Part shown: piece after piece, positions 41,883 through 47,652 of the stretch | How positions within the stretch are numbered: the first letter of the stretch is position 1 | Layout: every line of letters starts with the position of its first letter | Assembly: GCA_016194705.1 (NCBI GenBank) | Contig: JACQAZ010000038.1 | Location: 62,001-126,000, forward strand | From: Elusimicrobiota bacterium | GTDB lineage: Bacteria; Elusimicrobiota; Elusimicrobia; UBA1565; UBA9628 | DNA length: 64,000 nucleotides | Direction of reading: 5' to 3' | Translations under genes and position numbers: made by a program | Notes under the pieces: generated by a model | Told to the model about the DNA's origin: nothing | Databases searched by the model: none | The model's input: only the letters and a program-made list of their open reading frames with translations

Positions 41883-42347
41883 TCAGGCCTTCCTGGTGTT
41901 GCGTCGCGTCTCGGCGGCGGAGTGGCGCGTCTTGTCCTCGCGGGTCTCGAGGAGCAGTCCGGGGATCCGGGCGGGCCGGCGATTCTTGTCGACGGCGACC
42001 ATCGTGACGAGGCACGAGTTGGTGTGACGCCTGGTGCCCTTGGTCATGTCCTCGGCATGGACCTCGACGCCGACCTCCATCGAGGTCTTGCCCGCGTAGT
42101 TGAGCCGGGCGTCGACGATCACGAGATCGCCGACGTAGATCGGGACGAGGAACTCGACGCGGTCCATGGCGACCGTCACGCAGGGCTGGCTGGCGTGGCG
42201 CATCGCGCAGACCGCCGCTGCCTTGTCGATCATCGCGAGAATCTTTCCCCCGAAGACCGAGCCGTAGGTGTTGGCATCCGGCGGCGTCATGAGATCCGAG
42301 ACCTGGGTCAGCGAGGCGCGGACCGGCTTGGAATTGAGCTCAGGCAC
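41883..42347 (-). CDS. acyl-CoA thioesterase (hotdog, YciA/BACH-like)
   Basis: A 154-residue single-hotdog thioesterase that hydrolyses acyl-CoA to fatty acid and CoA. Signature segments: MTPPDANTYGSVFGGKILAM, ACAMRH-like AAVCAMRHASQPCVTVAMDR, FLVPIYVGDLVIVDARLNYA, and TSMEVGVEVHAED with the family's Glu. The C terminus is basic and Thr-rich. GTG 42347 is chosen since it overlaps the end of the upstream nitrilase gene by 8 nt, implying coupling; the longer open frame lies over that gene. Confidence 0.88.
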   Translation of the reverse strand: MPELNSKPVRASLTQVSDLMTPPDANTYGSVFGGKILAMIDKAAAVCAMRHASQPCVTVAMDRVEFLVPIYVGDLVIVDARLNYAGKTSMEVGVEVHAEDMTKGTRRHTNSCLVTMVAVDKNRRPARIPGLLLETREDKTRHSAAETRRNTRKA

Positions 42348-43122
42348 GAGCGAGCTCGTAGTGACGCGTGCGGCGGTCTTTGAACAGATCGTTCCGGGGA
42401 TGGACCTTCTTGTCCTTGGCGGTCCACGGGTCGGTCTCGACGACGCAGGCGCGCACGTCGCCATCGCCCAGACGCACAAGGATTCCGCCGTTAGGGGCGA
42501 TGACCTGCGACTGTCCGATGTAGCGCAGGCCGCGCTCGCTGCCCACGCGATTGCAGGTCGCCGAGAAGACGCGGTTCTCGAGGCTCCGGATCTTCATGCC
42601 TTCGGGCCCCCAGGGCAGGACCAGGTTGGCGCTATGCGCCACGACCTGCGCGCCTTTCAATGCCAGAGTCCGGCAGGACTCGGGGAAGAACCAGTCGAAG
42701 CAGATCATGACGCCGACCTTGACCCCCTTGACCGGCTCGACCCAGAAGCCGGTGTCTCCCGGCGTGAAGAACTTCTTTTCGTTTCCGAAAAGATGCGTCT
42801 TGCGGTAGGTCCGGACCTTGGGGCCGTTGACGAATAGGGCCGAGTTGTAGAGCTTCGAGCCGGCCTTCTCGGGAAAGCCGGCGACGACCGCGCAGTTCCG
42901 GGCCGCGGTCCAGGCCTTGAATATCCGGCAGAGAGGGCCGTCGGCTGGTTCGGCGCAGCGGGCGGCCTCTTTTTTGGTCTTGAAATTATAGCCGCTATTG
43001 AAGAGCTCAGGAAGGACCCACAAATCCGCATCGAGCTTGTCCATGAGCTCGAGCACGGCGGCCACGTTTTCTTTGGCCTTCAGGAATTTCGGGTTGTTTT
43101 GGACCAGGCCGATCTTGAACAT
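42340..43122 (-). CDS. carbon-nitrogen hydrolase (nitrilase superfamily amidase)
   Basis: A 260-residue enzyme with the full Glu-Lys-Cys triad: Glu in WVLPELFNSGY, Lys in YRKTHLFG, Cys in GVMICFDWFFPE. Total length and absence of extra domains fit the omega-amidase / N-carbamoyl-type branches; the substrate cannot be fixed. ATG 43122 lies five bases after TACCAT (43133-43128). That start follows a strong terminator, itself preceded by a structured RNA, so an additional read-through transcript is possible. It is the first gene of a unit with the thioesterase. Confidence 0.87.
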   Translation of the reverse strand: MFKIGLVQNNPKFLKAKENVAAVLELMDKLDADLWVLPELFNSGYNFKTKKEAARCAEPADGPLCRIFKAWTAARNCAVVAGFPEKAGSKLYNSALFVNGPKVRTYRKTHLFGNEKKFFTPGDTGFWVEPVKGVKVGVMICFDWFFPESCRTLALKGAQVVAHSANLVLPWGPEGMKIRSLENRVFSATCNRVGSERGLRYIGQSQVIAPNGGILVRLGDGDVRACVVETDPWTAKDKKVHPRNDLFKDRRTRHYELARA

Positions 43123-43127
43123 GCCCC

Positions 43128-43133
43128 ATGGTA
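43128..43133 (-). promoter_or_regulatory. -10 box of the nitrilase gene, leaderless
   Basis: TTGTACCAT on the minus strand with hexamer TACCAT, five bases before ATG 43122. Confidence 0.4.
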
Positions 43134-43134
43134 C

Positions 43135-43173
43135 AAAAAAAGTCCGCCTCCCTGGGAGTGAGGCGGACTTTTT
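43135..43173. terminator. strong bidirectional intrinsic terminator
   Basis: AAGTCCGCCT / AGGCGGACTT (10 bp, arms 43140-43149 and 43161-43170) with an 11-nt loop. T-runs follow on both strands: TTTTTTT-like on the minus strand, CTTTTT on the plus strand. Confidence 0.85.
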
Positions 43174-43292
43174 AACTTCAAGGCCGTAGAGGGGCGTTAC
43201 GCCTCTTGGCCGGGGAAGGCTGCCCGAGATCCCGTCTGGTTGAACGATCCCCTTTTGGGGGCTCCAGCCGGGTAGGGGGACAACCCTACCTT
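43135..43292 (-). ncRNA. structured RNA of unknown class upstream of the nitrilase gene
   Basis: A transcript of about 158 nt is predicted from TATACT (43304-43299) to the terminator. It has no ORF of note and several hairpins: GGTAGGG/CCCTACC (7 bp, 6-nt loop), a GGCTG/CAGCC stem (43269-43265 with 43222-43218) enclosing CCCC-AAAA-GGGG, and AGAGG/CCTCT extended by GGCC/GGCC. CAAGG near the 5' end can also pair with CCTTG near 43180, in competition with the first hairpin. It could be a stand-alone small RNA or a terminator-type riboswitch leader for the nitrilase-thioesterase unit. I could not match it to 6S, SRP, SAM, cobalamin, TPP or glutamine riboswitch consensus. Confidence 0.55.
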
Positions 43293-43298
43293 GCTTTG

Positions 43299-43304
43299 AG
43301 TATA
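43299..43304 (-). promoter_or_regulatory. -10 box of the structured RNA
   Basis: TATACT on the minus strand about seven bases before the first hairpin. Confidence 0.5.
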
Positions 43305-43346
43305 AAAGGAGAAGGCCTCCGGCGGCTGGGCCAAGGAGGGAAGCCG

Positions 43347-43356
43347 GGCCTAGGCC
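43347..43356. repeat. GGCCTAGGCC palindrome, copy 3
   Basis: Identical to the copies at 8438 and 40427; 70 bp before the upstream ORF at 43427. Confidence 0.6.
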
Positions 43357-43413
43357 AAAGGGGAACCTAGAAATAGGTCTAAAGTCCTATCCGGGGCAAG
43401 GCGCGTAGTTTTG

Positions 43414-43419
43414 TAGAAT
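43414..43419 (+). promoter_or_regulatory. extended -10 of the uORF-methyltransferase unit
   Basis: TTGTAGAAT with hexamer TAGAAT, seven bases before GTG 43427. Confidence 0.5.
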
Positions 43420-43426
43420 TGGCGCC

Positions 43427-43477
43427 GTGGTTCTCTTCCCATATCCTTTTGAGTCCAACCATTCCCTTCGGTCATGA
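43427..43477 (+). CDS. candidate leaderless upstream ORF (16 residues)
   Basis: GTG 43427 opens a 16-codon frame (MVLFPYPFESNHSLRS) whose TGA overlaps the ATG of the methyltransferase gene (ATGA at 43474-43477). The GTG is at the expected transcription start, and the downstream gene has no Shine-Dalgarno, so coupled re-initiation is plausible. No database family can be assigned at this size. Confidence 0.4.
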   Translation: MVLFPYPFESNHSLRS

Positions 43478-44307
43478 CGAAGAGGGAGATCGACTACTGG
43501 TGGCGCTCGCAGTTCGAGGACAACCCGACCCACCGGCCCGCCTACCAGGTCAAGGCGCAGGTCGACGGCGTCGAGCGCTTTCTGAATCTCGAGCCTCGCT
43601 CGCGCGTCCTCGATCTGGCCTGCGGCGCGGGCAAGCAGACCCTCGAGCTCTCGCGCCGGGGCCATCGCGTGCTGGGCCTGGATTCCCTCGAGGCGCCGCT
43701 CTCCGAGGCGCGCCACGCCGCCCGGGCCGAGCAGCTCAACGTCCATTTCCTCAAGGGCGACATCCGCCAACTCGGCTACCGCGGCGAGTTCGACGCGGTC
43801 GTCAATTTGTACTCCTCCTTCGGCTACTTCCCCGCCGAGCGCGACGACGCCAAGACCCTCGAGGGAGTCTGCAAGGGCCTCAAGCCGGGAGGCCAGTTGC
43901 TCATGGACCTGCTCAACAAGGAGTGGCTCATGCGGCATTTCGAGCCCAATCTCTGGGAGCAGGCCGAGGACGCCAAGGGCGCCGTCGTCCTCGACCAGAT
44001 CTCCTTCAACTTCGAGACCGGCCGCCTCGACAATCACCGGACCATCATGGCCCATGACGGCGGGCGCACGCCCTCCTTCGTGAGCGTGCGGGTCTATACT
44101 CTGACGGAGATCAAGAGGCTCATCGGCTCGGCGGGCCTGACCTACCAGAGAGTCTGGGGCGGCTTCGACGGCTCGGCCTACGGCATGGACAGCCGCCGCA
44201 TGATCGTGCTGGCCGAAAAGCCCAAGGCCGAGGCGAGGGGCTCGCGGCGCGCTGACGAGCCCGCCCTGGCGATCAAGATCAAGGGTCGCAGCAAGTCGCG
44301 CCGGTGA
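43474..44307 (+). CDS. class I SAM-dependent methyltransferase
   Basis: A 277-residue methyltransferase. The SAM-binding motif I is VLDLACGAGKQTLELSRRG, with the acidic end of strand 2 in VLGLDS, and motif IV region FDAVVNLYSSFGYFP. A C-terminal Lys/Arg-rich tail (from ~250) is probably disordered. The N-terminal EIDYWWRSQFEDNPTHRPAY segment is unusual. Substrate unknown. Translation seems coupled to the 16-codon upstream ORF. The stop overlaps GTG 44304 of the next gene (GTGA). Confidence 0.82.
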   Translation: MTKREIDYWWRSQFEDNPTHRPAYQVKAQVDGVERFLNLEPRSRVLDLACGAGKQTLELSRRGHRVLGLDSLEAPLSEARHAARAEQLNVHFLKGDIRQLGYRGEFDAVVNLYSSFGYFPAERDDAKTLEGVCKGLKPGGQLLMDLLNKEWLMRHFEPNLWEQAEDAKGAVVLDQISFNFETGRLDNHRTIMAHDGGRTPSFVSVRVYTLTEIKRLIGSAGLTYQRVWGGFDGSAYGMDSRRMIVLAEKPKAEARGSRRADEPALAIKIKGRSKSRR

Positions 44308-45740
44308 AAACCGAACTCCGGACGGGGCGGCTCGGCGCGTGCGCCCTCGTTGGGAGTCTGGCGATGACCGGGCTGTTCATGATCCCGCGCCTGCCGCAGT
44401 CGGAGGACCTCATCCTGCCCCGCCGGCCCGGCTCGGGCTTTTTTTCGCTGGCGATCGCGCACCGAGAGGCGCTGAGCGCGGCCTCTCTTTCCTTGCTGTG
44501 GATCGCGGTGTTGGGGCTTGCGGTCGTCTTCCTGCTCGCCGCGCGGCGGGCTTGGCCCGCGCTGACCTCGCTGCGCCCGCAAGAAAAGCTCAAGCGGCTG
44601 GCTTTGTGCGCGGCGGGGCTTCTCGCGCTCGAGCGCGCGGCTCATTTTGCCGTGTCGTCCTCCGTGGATGTCATCCAATACGCCTGGTTCATGCCCGAGA
44701 GCCTGGATCCGCGCGAGCCGCTCCTGACTTGGCTGAGCCTAAGTCTTGTCTTGGCGCTCGTCGTGGGCGCCGGCGGCGCTCTGCTGGGCTGGACCGCGGG
44801 CCGGCCCGACCGGCGCGGCTGGGTCTGGGCGGCGGGGCTGCTCATCGTCGCGGCCGGCGCGGGCGCGGCCGATCAGGCGTGCTACGACGCGGGGAAAGCC
44901 TCTCTCGCGCAGGCCGTGGGCCTCGCGGCGGCTCCGGCCCGGACGCGGACCTTCGCGGTCCTCATCGAAAAGCAGGGCGTTCCCGACTACGAGGTGCATC
45001 GGATGGATCTCGGCATTCGGGGTCAGTCGGATTTCTCCGCCGAGAGCCTCGCGGCGGTGGCCGCCTACGTCGCGTCCAAGCGGAGCGTCTTCATGTTGGC
45101 GGGCCTGCGCTTCCTCTACGCTGGCTACGCGATGCAGATGGACGCCGAGAGCCTGCGCGAGTCCCTGGCCGAAGGCCACCGGCTCGGCGATCCGGGGGCG
45201 CGGGCTTGGCTGCTCGAAAATCTGGCTTGCGCGCCTCCCGGCGCGCGGCAAGCATCCTATCTCGCGCTGCTCGACGACGAGAGCCGCTACCGCATCGGCC
45301 CCTTGGCCGCGGCCCAGCTGGCTGCCGCCTACGAGCACCTGGGCGACGGCGGCAAGGCCGCTTCATGGAGGCGGCGCTCAGGCATACCCGAGGGGCTGCT
45401 CGCCGCCGCAGCGCCCGGCGGCGCGCTCAAGCCGGGCAGTATCTCGGGCCGCATCAAGGGCGCGCCGCGGCCGGCGCGCGTGGGCCTCTACGCGCATCGC
45501 GACCCGCAGGCCCCCTACGCCCTGGGTCCGGGCCAGCTCATCGAGTCGACGACGACCGACGCTTCAGGCCGCTTCGAGTTCAAGGGGCTGGCCGCCGGAA
45601 GCTACTTTCTCGCCTTCTATCTCGATTTCGACCGCGGCAAGGCGCCGGAGACCCTGCGCCTGCGCGGTCATCGCGGCGACGTCCGCCTCTCCAAGTCCCA
45701 TCCGAGGGCCGAGCTGGCGCCGCTCGAACTCAGACTTTAG
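44304..45740 (+). CDS. membrane protein with C-terminal carboxypeptidase-regulatory-like domain
   Basis: A 478-residue protein, function unknown. Five or six membrane segments occupy ~8-210 (LGSLAMTGLFMIPRLP, LSLLWIAVLGLAVVFLLAAR, LTWLSLSLVLALVVGAGG, GWVWAAGLLIVAAGAGAA). A soluble helical region (~215-370) with TPR-like spacing follows, and the last ~100 residues form a beta-sandwich (TTTDASGRFEFKGLAAGSYF) of the carboxypeptidase-regulatory/SdrD-B type. GTG 44304 overlaps the methyltransferase stop, so the pair is co-translated. The 3' end overlaps the convergent lysR gene by 11 bp. Confidence 0.62.
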   Translation: MKTELRTGRLGACALVGSLAMTGLFMIPRLPQSEDLILPRRPGSGFFSLAIAHREALSAASLSLLWIAVLGLAVVFLLAARRAWPALTSLRPQEKLKRLALCAAGLLALERAAHFAVSSSVDVIQYAWFMPESLDPREPLLTWLSLSLVLALVVGAGGALLGWTAGRPDRRGWVWAAGLLIVAAGAGAADQACYDAGKASLAQAVGLAAAPARTRTFAVLIEKQGVPDYEVHRMDLGIRGQSDFSAESLAAVAAYVASKRSVFMLAGLRFLYAGYAMQMDAESLRESLAEGHRLGDPGARAWLLENLACAPPGARQASYLALLDDESRYRIGPLAAAQLAAAYEHLGDGGKAASWRRRSGIPEGLLAAAAPGGALKPGSISGRIKGAPRPARVGLYAHRDPQAPYALGPGQLIESTTTDASGRFEFKGLAAGSYFLAFYLDFDRGKAPETLRLRGHRGDVRLSKSHPRAELAPLELRL

Positions 45741-46614
45741 GCTTCTGCCGGGACTTCGCGATGAACTCCCAGAACTCCCGGCCCGCGGGGCCCAGCGGGA
45801 CGGTCTTGAGCCGGCAGGCGTAGATGGTCTGCCGCAAGGGCGGGAAGGGAAGCCAGTGGCGCACGAGACCCGAAACCTTGCGCAGCTTCATCGAATGCAG
45901 GGGCGCCAGCACGTAGCCCGCGCCTGAGGCGGCCAAGTTCATAAGGGATTCCTGCTCGGCGACCTCGATGGCCGGGGCCGGAAGCCGGATCCCGTGCTTC
46001 TGGAGCAGGGCCTCGAACTCGAACCAGGCGTGGTCCTCGGACCGGCACGAAAGCCAGGGCAGCCGGCCAAGGTCTTCCCAGGAAAGACGGCGCGCCGGTC
46101 CCGGGCCGAGACAAACGAGCTCCTCGACGTAGACCGGCACGGCCTCGATCTGGGGGTGGGTCGAGACCTCGATGGTGAACGCGAAGTCGACCTCGTGACG
46201 CACTAGAGAGGCCATCATCTCGAAAGGGAGACGGTACTCGAGATGGAAGCGGACCTTCGCGTGCTTGCGGCGGAACTCGCGGATGCGGGGCAGAAGATAC
46301 GCCTTCGAGAATTCGCTGAGCGCTACGACCCGCAGCCGGCCTTGGATGTCCTGCTCCTTGCCCTCGATGGCGGTCTCGAGCGAGGCCAAGGCTTCGAAGG
46401 CGGGGGCGCAGGCGCGGTAGACCTTGTCGCCATCCTCGGTCAGGGCGATGCCGTTTCCGGCGCGTCCGCACAGGGTCTTGCCGAGCCTCGTCTGGAGCAG
46501 GCGCAGGCGCTGGCTCACGGCGGGTTGAGTCACGTGGAGTTCGCGCGCGGCGGCGCCGACGCCGCCGAGCTTGGCGGTCCAGTAAAAGGCGTGCAGAGCG
46601 TCGAAATCCAGCAT
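45730..46614 (-). CDS. LysR-family transcription regulator
   Basis: A 294-residue regulator. The N-terminal winged helix-turn-helix has AFYWTAKLGGVGAAARELHV and TQPAVSQRLRLLQTRLGK; residues ~90-294 form the periplasmic-binding-protein-like effector domain. The inducer is unknown. ATG 46614 is preferred because GAGG lies seven bases upstream; the ATG at 46632 is in frame but overlaps the -10. Its own -10 (TAATAT, 46638-46633) overlaps a T-N11-A palindrome, so it probably represses itself and controls the divergent HAD phosphatase gene. Confidence 0.92.
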   Translation of the reverse strand: MLDFDALHAFYWTAKLGGVGAAARELHVTQPAVSQRLRLLQTRLGKTLCGRAGNGIALTEDGDKVYRACAPAFEALASLETAIEGKEQDIQGRLRVVALSEFSKAYLLPRIREFRRKHAKVRFHLEYRLPFEMMASLVRHEVDFAFTIEVSTHPQIEAVPVYVEELVCLGPGPARRLSWEDLGRLPWLSCRSEDHAWFEFEALLQKHGIRLPAPAIEVAEQESLMNLAASGAGYVLAPLHSMKLRKVSGLVRHWLPFPPLRQTIYACRLKTVPLGPAGREFWEFIAKSRQKPKV

Positions 46615-46634
46615 GGGAAGGCCTCGGTGCATAT

Positions 46635-46649
46635 ATTAGCATGTCTAAT
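46635..46649. promoter_or_regulatory. LysR-type operator (T-N11-A palindrome)
   Basis: ATTAG-CATGT-CTAAT, a perfect 5-bp inverted repeat with 5-bp centre that contains TTAGCATGTCTAA (T-N11-A). It overlaps the lysR -10 and lies about 50 bp upstream of the expected +1 of the HAD gene, typical for a LysR activation site. Confidence 0.65.
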
Positions 46650-46678
46650 GTATAAGATGAATGAATACTATTACCGCT

Positions 46679-46684
46679 TATAAT
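46679..46684 (+). promoter_or_regulatory. -10 box of the HAD phosphatase gene
   Basis: Perfect TATAAT with a poor -35, consistent with an activator-dependent promoter; the start codon is about 55 bases downstream. Confidence 0.55.
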
Positions 46685-46739
46685 TGGACGCGTGCTACCC
46701 TTTCTCTGTTGGTCCAGTCCGATGGACCGGGAGGACGTG

Positions 46740-47591
46740 ATGAAAAGCATGAAAAGAGCCTTGCTCGCGGCGTTAGCCCTCGGGTTGAGCATTCCGCTTC
46801 GGGCGCAGAACTTGGGCGTCAGCGACGCGCTGCTGCGCCAGGAGCTTGCGCCGATCATGAGCGGAGCCGCGGGGCTCGCGCAGAAGGTGTCCGCGCAGGC
46901 GGTGCCGCCGGGCAAGGATCGCGACGCGGCGCAGCTGCCCGACGCCTTCCAGCGGCTCATCAAGTTCCAGAATTCTCACGAGGCGGTCGCCGCCCGCGTG
47001 ACGGTGTACCGGACCGGCTACGAGAAGATCTCGGGGAAAGCGGGGCGCGAGACCGGAGACTGGGCCGTGGTGCTCGACGTCGACGACACCGTTCTCGACC
47101 ACCAGCAGTACCAGATCAACACCGAGTTCCGCTTCAACCCGGATACTTGGAATCAATGGGTCATGGAAGCGCGGGCTCCGAGCGTGGCCGGGGCGAAGGA
47201 GTTCCTCGACAAGGTCAGGCGCCTGCGCGGCGCGCATGTCGTTTTCATCACGGACCGCGACGACGCGCAGAAGGCCGCAACCGTGCAGAACCTGATGCGC
47301 AACGGATTGTTTGGGCCGGCAGACAAGGTGCTGACCAAGGCGGGAAAAGACGACACCAAGGAGGTCCGCCGTCAGTGCGTGGAAAAGGCGACGGACGCCC
47401 GGTGCGCGGCCGACGCACCGATGCCGATCCTGGGATTCTTCGGCGACAGCCTGCGCGATTTCATCGAGCTGCACGATGTCGACCTCACGCCGGAGCGGAC
47501 CGAGGCCTTGCGTCAGGACCCGCGCTGGGGGGAGAGCTGGTTTGTCATCGTCAACCCGCTGTACGGCCAGTGGGAGCGGGGCTACAAATAG
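46740..47591 (+). CDS. exported HAD-family acid phosphatase (class B-like / lipoprotein e(P4)-like)
   Basis: A 283-residue periplasmic phosphatase. A signal peptide (to LRAQN) precedes the HAD core: motif I VVLDVDDTVLD with nucleophile and acid/base Asp, motif II VVFITDRDD, Lys in KAATVQNLM-region, and motif IV GFFGDSLRDF. This is the IIIB subfamily that includes outer-membrane acid phosphatases acting on nucleotides. A GGGAGG Shine-Dalgarno lies five bases before ATG 46740, so this gene is not leaderless. It is divergent from lysR and probably regulated by it. Confidence 0.82.
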   Translation: MKSMKRALLAALALGLSIPLRAQNLGVSDALLRQELAPIMSGAAGLAQKVSAQAVPPGKDRDAAQLPDAFQRLIKFQNSHEAVAARVTVYRTGYEKISGKAGRETGDWAVVLDVDDTVLDHQQYQINTEFRFNPDTWNQWVMEARAPSVAGAKEFLDKVRRLRGAHVVFITDRDDAQKAATVQNLMRNGLFGPADKVLTKAGKDDTKEVRRQCVEKATDARCAADAPMPILGFFGDSLRDFIELHDVDLTPERTEALRQDPRWGESWFVIVNPLYGQWERGYK

Positions 47592-47599
47592 AAAGCAAG

Positions 47600-47633
47600 A
47601 CCCCTCCCGGCACGGGTGGGCGCCGGGAGGGGT
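47600..47633. terminator. terminator between convergent genes
   Basis: Perfect 12-bp inverted repeat ACCCCTCCCGGC / GCCGGGAGGGGT (47600-47611, 47622-47633) with a 10-nt loop. On the minus strand it is followed by CTTGCTTTC; the plus strand has a poor T-run. It separates the HAD gene from the VIT/vWA gene. Confidence 0.7.
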
Positions 47634-47652
47634 TGCGACGGACCGGCGCCGG

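Noticed and set aside
43135..43292. 6S RNA, SRP RNA, or SAM, TPP, cobalamin or glutamine riboswitch
   Set aside because: I compared the hairpins with the conserved sequences I remember for these classes and found no match; GGGGAAGGCTGCCC on the opposite strand only vaguely recalls SRP RNA.
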